Below, one piece after another: positions 27,589 to 36,037 of a stretch of 37,811 nt of DNA. Every line of letters starts with the position of its first letter. Position 1 is the first letter of the stretch. The translations under genes and the position numbers were made by a program. The stretch comes from Methanococcus voltae PS (GTDB lineage: Archaea; AGJL01; Methanococci; Methanococcales; Methanococcaceae): assembly GCF_024807035.1 (NCBI RefSeq), contig NZ_JANUCQ010000006.1, positions 1-37,811 of the forward strand. The letters run 5' to 3'. A model generated the notes under the pieces. It made no database searches. It saw only the letters and a list, made by a program, of their open reading frames with translations, and was not told the DNA's origin.

Positions 27589-28086
27589 ATGGATATAAAA
27601 ACCAGTATTGATAAAAAAATAAATACCAAACAAAGGTATATTTTAATAAAATATTTAATGAACCATAAAAATAGTAGCATATCTAAAATACATGGTGTTA
27701 CAAAATTGTCAAAAGGCTTCGTGTGTCAGTATTTATGCTTATTAAATAGCTTTGGAGTAGTTTATTATAATATGGAAAACAAAACGAAAGTTTATAATAT
27801 AAATAATAAATATATAGATATTTTAGAAGATATTATTAGTAAAAAACAGTATAAATATGAATTAAACATAAAAAACAAAGATTATAATATAAATAATAAA
27901 AATATAAATAGTTTTATTGAAAATACTGATAAATATGGTTCTAAAACGTATAAAATACATTTTAAAAAATATTTAAATGATTATGAAATATATGAATTAC
28001 CTGGCGATGAATATTGGTGTATAACATGTCAATCCAAAAATTGCGAACATATTTTAGAGTTAAAGCTTTTATTAAATGAAAAGTAG
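27589..28086 (+). CDS. Winged-helix protein with SWIM-like zinc motif
   Basis: A 165-residue, lysine- and asparagine-rich protein I do not recognise by name. Residues about 12-75 look like a winged helix (SISKIHGVTKLSKGFVCQYLCLLNSFGVV). After a low-complexity Asn/Lys linker (about 85-115), the C-terminus has C144, C147, C152 and H154 in YWCITCQSKNCEHILEL. The CxH followed by ILEL resembles the end of SWIM zinc fingers, although the first pair is CxxC, not CxC. It is divergent from the ORC-like gene across the candidate origin and converges on the MCM unit, so a DNA-binding role in replication or its control is plausible. The start has AAGGTATAAAT. Confidence 0.65.
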   Translation: MDIKTSIDKKINTKQRYILIKYLMNHKNSSISKIHGVTKLSKGFVCQYLCLLNSFGVVYYNMENKTKVYNINNKYIDILEDIISKKQYKYELNIKNKDYNINNKNINSFIENTDKYGSKTYKIHFKKYLNDYEIYELPGDEYWCITCQSKNCEHILELKLLLNEK

Positions 28087-28476
28087 TTTTCGGGTTTTCT
28101 AAATGCTTATATATATAATACCTATTGAAAATACCATTTAACTTTTTTAAACATTTTGTAATTTTTATTTATTTTAATTAAAGCTCTTATTTTTTAATAT
28201 AATATGTTTTAAAAGGATTATGATGATATTATATACTCTATATATTATATAACATGCTTCCTTGTATTTTAAATCATTTTATTTATATTATGGAGTATTA
28301 TTCATGATTATATATAATATTATATTATATATTATTATTATTTACTATTATAGAGCATATGTATAATAATAATAGAAATAGTTAAAAAATATAATAAAAT
28401 ACACCAAATCACTGAAGGAATTTTAAAATTTTTTAAGTTAGTACTCATACATACATCATATCCGAAAACCCGAAAA
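28087..28476. repeat. 13-nt inverted repeat pair TTTTCGGGTTTTC
   Basis: TTTTCGGGTTTTC at 28087-28099 on the plus strand recurs exactly, inverted, as GAAAACCCGAAAA at 28464-28476. The left copy starts directly after the stop of the SWIM-like gene. Such a G/C run is rare in this A+T-rich intergenic DNA. A related word AGTTTTCGAGTT is at 31875-31886, upstream of MCM. Confidence 0.75.
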
Positions 28477-28542
28477 TTGAAAAACAATATAGCATTCGCT
28501 ATCCTTTTAAAACAGTTGAAAAAGTTTTGTAAAAACCTATTT
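28087..28542. other. Convergent intergenic region with GC-rich inverted repeats
   Basis: A 456-bp stretch between two convergent genes. It is bounded by inverted copies of a 13-mer (28087-28099 and 28464-28476), has a promoter-like TATA run just inside the left copy (TTATATATATAATA, from about 28107), long A/T tracts, and a small hairpin ATAGC-ATTC-GCTAT (28489-28502). A 71-codon frame on the minus strand covers part of it but I do not accept it as a gene. A small RNA or a protein-binding locus is possible. Confidence 0.5.
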
Positions 28543-29580
28543 TCATATTTCATTGTTATATATGGTTTTTCTTAAATATATATCAGTATATAATCTAACA
28601 TAGTTAGTATATTGACTTATTTTATTAAATAATAATTTATTAACCCTTAATTTATATATTATAGATTTTTTAAACTTATTTTTTGTTAGAATACCTAAAT
28701 CACATAATTCACTTAAATATTTATATAATGTGGATTTGGTATATTCAGGTGTTATTTGTAATATATCTTGTATTTTAAACTTTTTTAAGTTATTACATTT
28801 ATTATATAATTCTTTTAATTTATTAGGAATGGTTTGATAAGCTATTTTCTTCCAAGGTATTTTTAAATCTCTTAATGTTTTTAATTCTCGTTTACTGTTT
28901 TTTAATATAATATCTATTGCATCTATATTACCTTTGGATATATTTATGATACGTTCTGCCACTTTACAATTTTTTATTAAAATACCTGAATTTTTAGCAT
29001 AATTTATAACTGAAGCACAGTTGTTTATTTGTGAATCTGGAAAATTATTTTGAATATTTTTTAAATTTTTAAATGGCGTCCTTATTATTACTGTAAAATC
29101 TTCATTTAACCATTTTACAAATCTTTTAAATGAGTGGCTATAATTCCAAGCATATGTATTATTTGTATCAATTACAATCAATGGTTTTATACTTTTGAGT
29201 AAAGTATTTAATTTAAAAATTACCTTTTCAAATTTCTTATTTTTTAAATCTTCAAATATATCTCCAATTACTCTATACCATCCTATTTTAGCTTTATTGT
29301 AATTCTTACCTATCCTGTATTCTTTATTTATATATGTAAATATATTTTGCATATGGTCTACGTCTTTTTTTCCATATGCAAATTTATTAGATATTGAGTT
29401 TAGTATATTACGTATCATTTTAGATACTGATGGACTACCTAATATTCTAATTATCGGGGTTTTATTTATGTAATGGAATTCAAAACAATTATCATATGGT
29501 AAAATTGTTGAATGATTCGCCGGTTGAATCCATAGGCTGCCATTGTCATATGTTTTAGGATAATTTTTTATTAGTTTCAT
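28543..29580 (-). CDS. ORC/Cdc6-like protein with eroded ATPase motifs
   Basis: A 345-residue protein that appears to follow the plan of the neighbouring AAA+ ORC-like protein with its ATPase residues lost. The P-loop position reads RILGSPSVSKM (45-55), without the second glycine and the Ser/Thr. Walker B reads PLIVIDTNNTY (133-143), without the glutamate, and is followed by an aligned FKRFVKWLNEDFTVIIRTP. The sensor 2 position reads KGNIDAID (216-223) without arginine. A winged helix follows at about 270-320 (YTKSTLYKYLSELCDLGILTK). It begins 42 bp after the MCM gene on the same strand with the site CTGGGGTTATT. No frameshift is visible, so it is intact and probably a non-hydrolysing DNA-binding partner. 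Homology is judged by eye. Confidence 0.6.
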   Translation of the reverse strand: MKLIKNYPKTYDNGSLWIQPANHSTILPYDNCFEFHYINKTPIIRILGSPSVSKMIRNILNSISNKFAYGKKDVDHMQNIFTYINKEYRIGKNYNKAKIGWYRVIGDIFEDLKNKKFEKVIFKLNTLLKSIKPLIVIDTNNTYAWNYSHSFKRFVKWLNEDFTVIIRTPFKNLKNIQNNFPDSQINNCASVINYAKNSGILIKNCKVAERIINISKGNIDAIDIILKNSKRELKTLRDLKIPWKKIAYQTIPNKLKELYNKCNNLKKFKIQDILQITPEYTKSTLYKYLSELCDLGILTKNKFKKSIIYKLRVNKLLFNKISQYTNYVRLYTDIYLRKTIYNNEI

Positions 29581-29622
29581 AATAACCCCAGTTTATATTT
29601 AAAATACAAAAATCATGTTTTA

Positions 29623-31668
29623 TTACATAATTCTGTACTTTCTGTTTTTCGGCTCGTATATGTCACCGACTTGCTTTAATTTTTTCAAAGCTATTTTAAC
29701 TTGATTTTCGTCAATAGTTTCCTTATTTGCTCTTTCTACAATATCTTCATAAATTACCAATTCTGTATCTAATTCATTTGAAAGATTTTTTATTATATTA
29801 TATACTGATTTCATATAATTTACATCTTTTTTAGATACTCCTGTTACCTTACCAATATCAAATGAATTAGTTTCTGGGTCATAAGCTATCTCTTTTAAAG
29901 ATTCTGTAATTATATTGATAGCTTCTACTGCATCTAGCTCCTCAACTTCGTCATGAAGTCTTGCTTTGGCATGAGCCTCTGCAATTCTAATTGTAGCTTC
30001 TAATTGTCTAGCAGTAATTTGAACAGAGCTTTTTCTCATGTTTGTATAGTATTCTACAAGAATATTTTCCGCATCTTCTGAAATTATTGGTTTTTTTTGT
30101 CTAGCATATATAATATATTTTATTATAAAATCATTGTCAATTAATACATCATCAATTATTATATTATCTAATTTCATATTTTGTTTTATATTCTTGTCTA
30201 AAAATGCTTTATGTATATTTATAATATGTTTTCCAATTTCTTTATCCCTTGCACGGTCTGGTTCGTCTTTTAAGGGGAATATCAAATCGAATCTACTTAA
30301 CATAGGTGCAGGAATGTTAATCTGTTCAGAAACTGCTTCATTATTATCAAACCTACCCCATTTAGGGTTACAAGCCGCAAGAATACTACATTCTGATGAT
30401 AATTTTGTGTTTATACCACCTTTGTTGATATGTATCGTTTGGCTTTCCATGGCTTCTAAAACATAACTTTGCAAATCCCTATTCACTGTTAACTCATCAA
30501 TACATGCAGTGCCTTTATTTGCTTTAACTAAAAGACCTGGTTTTATAACCCATGTATCGTCGCCTATTTCTGTTTTTTCCCGTACAACTGCAGCAGTTAA
30601 ACCAACACCTGATGCAGTAGTGGCAGAACCGTATACATTACCAGGTATTTCTGCTATTTTCCTTAACATAACTGATTTACCAATACCTGGGTCTGTTATT
30701 AATAAAACATGACTATCGGCTCTTTTACTTCCTTTTTTTACGCCTTTTATCTGTTGTAATAATATGGCTTTTTTAATTGTAGAGTATCCTTTAATTTCAG
30801 GAATTAGTCTTTCGGATAATATATTTATTACATCTTTATTCTTACTTACTCTTTCAATTTTTTCAATATCTTCTTCAGTGAGAATTGCTTCTAATTTATT
30901 ATCTATAATTTCGCAATTTAATCCTTTTACGATTATGTCATATATTGGTATCTTTTTATTCTTTTGAGATTTAACTGGAATCCCTGTTATTTTTACTCGA
31001 CCACAATAAATACCCGGTGAATTTTCCAATAAAACGGTTATATATTTTGGTGGTTCTTCAGGATCTTCCATTAAATCTAAAGGTTGCTGAATTTTTAATT
31101 CCTGATAGTCAATATATTCTGAATTCTCCTCATTTAAATTCATTAATTCTCCACAATTCTTATTACTACACATTGGTTCTATATATCCTTCAAATGGATT
31201 TTCTATATTGGTATTTATAATATTGCCACATTTAGGGCATATAAATTTTGCTTTTTTCAAGGCTGATTTTATTTTTGTAGACACTGTTATTACGCCTTCA
31301 AATTCAACCAATTTTCCTAATTTATTACTTTTAATATCTTCAATAGTAACTGGTTTGTTCTTATTATTTTTATTAATGGATTCTGGTACATGGTATGGTA
31401 CTATATTAATATCTTTTCTAACGGTCTTTAAAGATTCGTATGCATCTAGATAAGCGTCACGAATAATACTTAAGACCTCTTTAGGATTACTTTCCATTAA
31501 ATCTATTTCTTTAAAAAAACCGTTTTTCTGCAAGTCTTCTAAATCGATTAAAACATTATTTTTATCATAAATTATATCATTACTATATTTATATCTAAAA
31601 TAATCTTTCAAATTGCTTTTGTTATTTTTTAAAGACTCTATTTCTTTTGATAGTATTTCTGAATTCAT
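29623..31668 (-). CDS. mcm: Replicative helicase MCM
   Basis: A 681-residue hexameric 3'-5' DNA helicase that unwinds the replication fork. The N-terminal domain carries a zinc site (C144, C147, C167, C172). The AAA+ core has Walker A TDPGIGKS (324-331), Walker B ACIDEL (387-392), sensor 1 ACNPKWGRFD and arginine finger LSRFDL (R458). A C-terminal winged helix ends the protein. Walker A begins with T where most MCMs have G, and the segment after Walker B (LTVNRD) differs from the usual FDKM. Methanococcus genomes may carry several MCMs; a complete one in this core setting is likely the chromosomal helicase. The start follows ACTGGTGAATTA. It is followed by the eroded ORC-like gene. Confidence 0.92.
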   Translation of the reverse strand: MNSEILSKEIESLKNNKSNLKDYFRYKYSNDIIYDKNNVLIDLEDLQKNGFFKEIDLMESNPKEVLSIIRDAYLDAYESLKTVRKDINIVPYHVPESINKNNKNKPVTIEDIKSNKLGKLVEFEGVITVSTKIKSALKKAKFICPKCGNIINTNIENPFEGYIEPMCSNKNCGELMNLNEENSEYIDYQELKIQQPLDLMEDPEEPPKYITVLLENSPGIYCGRVKITGIPVKSQKNKKIPIYDIIVKGLNCEIIDNKLEAILTEEDIEKIERVSKNKDVINILSERLIPEIKGYSTIKKAILLQQIKGVKKGSKRADSHVLLITDPGIGKSVMLRKIAEIPGNVYGSATTASGVGLTAAVVREKTEIGDDTWVIKPGLLVKANKGTACIDELTVNRDLQSYVLEAMESQTIHINKGGINTKLSSECSILAACNPKWGRFDNNEAVSEQINIPAPMLSRFDLIFPLKDEPDRARDKEIGKHIINIHKAFLDKNIKQNMKLDNIIIDDVLIDNDFIIKYIIYARQKKPIISEDAENILVEYYTNMRKSSVQITARQLEATIRIAEAHAKARLHDEVEELDAVEAINIITESLKEIAYDPETNSFDIGKVTGVSKKDVNYMKSVYNIIKNLSNELDTELVIYEDIVERANKETIDENQVKIALKKLKQVGDIYEPKNRKYRIM

Positions 31669-31947
31669 TAATTCACCAGTAATTTATTTTATATAGTAAC
31701 CAACATAGTAATAATTTAAAACTATATATCATCTAAAATAAATCTAATATTTTATTCACATTTATAATTATGTATTTACTAACATAATATATCAATGTAT
31801 TAATTATTAAAAAATAAAATTTATAATTATTAAGATTATATTATAATAGTAATTATATCTTTATTTGACTTTTGAGTTTTCGAGTTATATGCAAGTTGTA
31901 TATTATATTAATAAATTATCTTATTAGTAGGTAATTTTTAGTTAATT

Positions 31948-33510
31948 TTAATTACTTTTATAATTTAATTTTAAGGTTAAATTTATTAATTTTTCTTCAA
32001 TATATGACGTGTCTTCGGGATTTTTAAAATATCCTTCAATATCTTCAATACGTATATTTTTGTTATTAATACCCATATCTAGTAATTCAATATCAATATC
32101 TAAATCAAGAGCTAAATTACAGAATAAATCATAATCTATTTCTACTTCAGGCATTAATCCCCTATTTTTAATATTTATATTTTGTTTTGCTTTTTTAATA
32201 GGTATTATTTTAATATCTGATTTATCACTTATATTTTTGACTTTTTCGACTATTCTATCATTATATATTTTATTTAAAATAATTCCTTTTACATCAACGC
32301 CTATATCCTTTAATAAAGAATAATAAATCAATGATTCAATATATGAACCTTCTATACCACTTTTACTACATGAAGAAATGATATATGTGGGTATATTTAA
32401 TAATTTGGCTATTTCTGCACTACTATATCCTACTTTATTTAAACACCCTGTAAATGCACCCATCACACCTTCAATTATATAATAATCATAATCTGAAGAT
32501 TCAATATATTTTTTAAATTCATCAATCGTTGACCAGCCTCTATCATATATTTTAATACTATTATATTTTGTCATAGTTTCGTTTGTAATATATAGTGATG
32601 GCACTATATCTCTTACATCAGGACCTATTTTGGCAGAAAATACTTTATATCCTTTTTTAGATAATTTACCTGCAATACTAGTTGTTATAAACGTTTTTCC
32701 ACTTTCAGAACCGGTACCTAATAATATTATTCCTTTTTTCCCAGTATTTGTATTTTTTTTATTGTTTTCAGGGTTTATTTTTTCATCATATCTATATTTT
32801 TTAAATTTTGATTTTAAATTTTGATTTTTGATTAATATTTCTTCTAATTCATCTTCTTTAACTTTAAAATTATTTAAAAATGAATTTTTTATATATTCAT
32901 TATCTAAAAAGTCATGTATCATAGTACCATATATTTTTTCATTAAATGCTCCAGAAATTAACTCATTAGATTTATCAAGCATTTTATAGTTTAATTTATT
33001 AACAAATGATTTAGTAAATACTTTTGAGTTTTCGATAGTAATATGACCGTATGTGTGACAATGAAATCCTTCATATAATTTATTATTATAAGTTTCTGAC
33101 TTTTTTTCGCCATCATCATTTATTTTTTTACTATTAAATACTGTGTTATTTTCTATTTTAAATTTAACTCTGTCAGTACATATCAATGGAGATATATTCA
33201 CATCTAACAAGCCCAATCCTTTTTTTAAAATAGGGATTTGGCTTTTTCTACCTATATCTATTGTATTAGCTAATAACTGAAACCCACTACATATACCCAA
33301 CACATAACCGTTAAAATTAGATATTGTATTTTTAAATCCTTCATTATTTAGTAAATTATTACACTCTATTAAACTACCCCCTGGTATTATAAACAAATCC
33401 AAGTCTTTAATATCATTTATATTAGATTCTGATATCAATTTAGTGGGTAAATTTCCAAAATTTTCAAAAAAAGGCAACGTATTTTTAACACTCAATAATC
33501 CGATTTCCAT
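31948..33510 (-). CDS. CbiA/CobQ-like amidotransferase with reversed domain order
   Basis: A 520-residue protein. The N-terminal half is a class I glutamine amidotransferase of the CobQ type with the nucleophile in LGICSGFQLL (C74) and a candidate histidine in GTMIHD (H199). The C-terminal half is a DTBS/CbiA-like P-loop domain with GTGSESGKT (265-273), KIGPDVRD (294-301) and EGVMGAFTG (347-355). CbiA, CobQ and CfbB have the opposite order, synthetase first. It should amidate a carboxylate with glutamine and ATP; a corrinoid- or F430-type substrate is a guess. A lysine/asparagine-rich linker at about 225-258 joins the halves. The start follows GGTTGTGATGTT. Confidence 0.75.
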   Translation of the reverse strand: MEIGLLSVKNTLPFFENFGNLPTKLISESNINDIKDLDLFIIPGGSLIECNNLLNNEGFKNTISNFNGYVLGICSGFQLLANTIDIGRKSQIPILKKGLGLLDVNISPLICTDRVKFKIENNTVFNSKKINDDGEKKSETYNNKLYEGFHCHTYGHITIENSKVFTKSFVNKLNYKMLDKSNELISGAFNEKIYGTMIHDFLDNEYIKNSFLNNFKVKEDELEEILIKNQNLKSKFKKYRYDEKINPENNKKNTNTGKKGIILLGTGSESGKTFITTSIAGKLSKKGYKVFSAKIGPDVRDIVPSLYITNETMTKYNSIKIYDRGWSTIDEFKKYIESSDYDYYIIEGVMGAFTGCLNKVGYSSAEIAKLLNIPTYIISSCSKSGIEGSYIESLIYYSLLKDIGVDVKGIILNKIYNDRIVEKVKNISDKSDIKIIPIKKAKQNINIKNRGLMPEVEIDYDLFCNLALDLDIDIELLDMGINNKNIRIEDIEGYFKNPEDTSYIEEKLINLTLKLNYKSN

Positions 33511-33763
33511 AACATCACAACCATTTTATTAAAATTAACTTTAATATTATTAAATAAATATATAATATTGTAGTTTTCATAATTATTAAATGTTATTTTA
33601 TTATATATTATAGAGTTGAAATATTTATATGATTGTAATCGGATATATTTTTAATATTATATTATTTACATATTAGAATATATCTAAAAAAACGAATTAG
33701 TAAATTATCTTTTAGTATTTGTATATGGAATGTCACAAATAATCAATTCAAAGAAGTGATATT

Positions 33764-34771
33764 ATGGAACCTATAAAAAAGATAGAAATAGGTCTTATAG
33801 TAATGTTTTGTATCGTTGTGTTCTTTTCAATCTCATTTTCATATTTTGAAAATCTTACGTTGTTCGATTCATTTTATTTAACAATAATTACAATGTTTAC
33901 AATAGGTTATGGTGAAATTCACCCTACTAACGACTTCGGAAAATTAACTGCGATATTATTGGCATTAACAGGTACGAGCGTCGGAATTTTTACATTTGGG
34001 AGTACTTTACAATTATTTGTAGAAGGTTATTTTAGAAAAGCAAATAGGATGAGAATTATGAAAAACAGAATTAAAAATATGGATGAACATTATATATTAT
34101 GTGGTTATGGTAGGATTGGAAAAGTTGTTGCGAATAGATTGGCTAAAAGAGGCACTGATTTCGTGGTTTTGGACTTAAGTGAAGAAAATTTAGTTTCGGA
34201 GTTTGAAAAAAACCCTGATTTTAACTATATTTGTGGAGATGCCACCCTGGATGAATGTTTAATTGAAGCAAATATTAAAAATGCAAAGACCTTAATTTCA
34301 GCAATGCCTAAAGATTCTGATAATGTATTTGTCACACTATCTGCAAAAAGATTAAATCCTAATATACACGTAGTTTCCAAGGCTGAAGAAACAGTTTCAA
34401 TGGATAAATTACTAATTGCAGGCGCCGATAAGGTTGTTTCCCCATATATGATAGGAGGTATGCGTTTAGCGGAATTAGCTATAAAGCCGGATGTTTTGGA
34501 TTTTTTTTCCACATTCATGTCTATAGCCAATTATGAATATAATGAAGATATAGACCTTAGAAAATATAATATTTCAAAAAAATACGAAGGAATGTCAATT
34601 TTTGAATTATTGAATCATATTAATTACAACGTTTCAGTAATCGGTATTAAATCAAAAAACGGATCTTTGAGTGTTAATCCATCCAAAGATACAATATTAC
34701 ATATAGAAGATCAAATCTATGTTTTTGGTACATATGACCAACTTGAAAGTTTTGAACAATATATTAATTAA
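33764..34771 (+). CDS. RCK-gated potassium channel (MthK-like)
   Basis: A 335-residue membrane protein, almost the length of MthK (336). TM1 is at about 8-27, the pore helix and selectivity filter TMFTIGYGE at 43-51, and TM2 at about 60-88. An RCK domain follows: a Rossmann fold with GYGRIG (114-119) and an acidic strand end (VVLDLSEEN), then a TrkA-C domain (about 255-335). The filter has Glu where TVGYGD is usual. It is a ligand-gated K+ channel of the cytoplasmic membrane. An internal start between TM2 and RCK, as in MthK where a methionine gives free RCK, could be at the MRIMKNRIKNM segment (M96, M99 or M106). The site is AAGTGATATT. Confidence 0.9.
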   Translation: MEPIKKIEIGLIVMFCIVVFFSISFSYFENLTLFDSFYLTIITMFTIGYGEIHPTNDFGKLTAILLALTGTSVGIFTFGSTLQLFVEGYFRKANRMRIMKNRIKNMDEHYILCGYGRIGKVVANRLAKRGTDFVVLDLSEENLVSEFEKNPDFNYICGDATLDECLIEANIKNAKTLISAMPKDSDNVFVTLSAKRLNPNIHVVSKAEETVSMDKLLIAGADKVVSPYMIGGMRLAELAIKPDVLDFFSTFMSIANYEYNEDIDLRKYNISKKYEGMSIFELLNHINYNVSVIGIKSKNGSLSVNPSKDTILHIEDQIYVFGTYDQLESFEQYIN

Positions 34772-34954
34772 AATAATCGATTTTTTATATTTTTTTATAT
34801 TTTTTAATAATATATTTTATTAATTTACAATAGTAATTTACTTGAAACTTAAAATATTAAGATTAATAATATATAATATATTGATATAACATATAATACT
34901 CAAATAATATAAAATTTAAACTTATTTTTTCACTATTAAGATACTGGTGATATG

Positions 34955-36037
34955 ATGAAAACTGAATTTATACAAGGAAATATGGCTTGTGTGGAAGGAG
35001 CTTTAAAAGCAGGATGTATGTTTTTTGGCGGTTATCCAATAACTCCTTCAACAGAAATTGCAGAAGGAATGGCAAAAAAATTACCTAAATTGGGCGGTTA
35101 TTATTGTCAAATGGAAGATGAAATAGCAAGTATGGCTTCCATAATTGGTGCAAGTTGGGCAGGTAGTAAATCAATGACTGCTACAAGTGGACCAGGCATT
35201 AGCTTAATGCAAGAAAATATAGGCTATGCTTTTATGACTGAAACACCTTGTGTTTTGGTAAACGTGCAACGTGGAGGTCCTTCAACAGGACAACCAACTG
35301 CTGCATCTCAAGCAGATATAATGCAAACAAAATGGGGAAGTCATGGTGACTACCAACCTATAGTTTTAGTGCCAAGTTCTGTACAAGAAATGTATGATTT
35401 TACAATATTAGCCTTTAACTATTCCGAAAAGTACAGAACACCTGTTTTTGTAATGGCTGATGAAATATTGGGGCATATGCGTGAAAAAGTAGTATTGCAT
35501 GATGATATTAAAATAGTCGATAGAGTAACTCCAAAAAATAATGATTCAAATAATGAAAATGACAATATGGTACCAACCATGCCAGTTTTTGGAGAGGGCT
35601 ACAAAACTGCAGTAACTGGTTTAACACATAATGAAAAAGGATATCCTGACGTTTCTGCTGAAACACATGATAAATTAGTGAGAAGATTATCTAATAAAAT
35701 ATTAGAAAATAAAGACGATATTATATTATATGAATCAAAAAATATCGACGCAGAAACTATATTTGTATGTTATGGAACTCCTTCAAGAACTGTTAAATAT
35801 ACTGTAGATTCTTTAATGGCTGAAGGAAAAGATGTAGGATATATAAGATTGAAAACTGTATTTCCATTCCCTGACGACTTGATTAAAAATTTAAAAGCTT
35901 CAAAAATATTGGTTCCAGAAATGAACTTAGGGCAAGTTGTGGGTGAAGTTATGAAATACGCAAATTGTGAAGTTAAATTAATTGGTAAAATAGGTGGCGA
36001 ATTACATAAACCAGAAGAATTGAAGGAATATATTTAA
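34955..36037 (+). CDS. korA: 2-oxoglutarate:ferredoxin oxidoreductase alpha subunit (KorA)
   Basis: A 360-residue subunit of the ferredoxin-dependent complex that makes 2-oxoglutarate from succinyl-CoA and CO2 in the incomplete reductive TCA cycle of methanogens. Typical segments are CMFFGGYPITPSTEIAE (about 21-37), QMEDEIASMASIIGASWAGS, TSGPGISLMQE, NVQRGGPSTGQPT and, at the end, VPEMNLGQVVGEV. KorB, KorC and KorD are not adjacent, so this is an orphan subunit gene. Two ATGs lie in tandem; I use 34955 because GGTGA at 34946-34950 is at better spacing. The related VorB cannot be fully excluded, but the sequence fits KorA better. Confidence 0.85.
   Translation: MKTEFIQGNMACVEGALKAGCMFFGGYPITPSTEIAEGMAKKLPKLGGYYCQMEDEIASMASIIGASWAGSKSMTATSGPGISLMQENIGYAFMTETPCVLVNVQRGGPSTGQPTAASQADIMQTKWGSHGDYQPIVLVPSSVQEMYDFTILAFNYSEKYRTPVFVMADEILGHMREKVVLHDDIKIVDRVTPKNNDSNNENDNMVPTMPVFGEGYKTAVTGLTHNEKGYPDVSAETHDKLVRRLSNKILENKDDIILYESKNIDAETIFVCYGTPSRTVKYTVDSLMAEGKDVGYIRLKTVFPFPDDLIKNLKASKILVPEMNLGQVVGEVMKYANCEVKLIGKIGGELHKPEELKEYI

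Noticed and set aside
28338-28553. 71-codon minus-strand frame after the eroded ORC-like gene
   Set aside because: It overlaps the previous stop by 11 bp but has no ribosome binding site of its own, is an A/T-driven hydrophobic and Lys/Asn-rich sequence, and runs through the 13-nt inverted repeat. No family resemblance.
28543-29580. Pseudogene status of the eroded ORC-like gene
   Set aside because: The frame is long and uninterrupted, has a ribosome binding site, and keeps a good winged helix, so loss of ATPase residues looks like specialisation and not decay.
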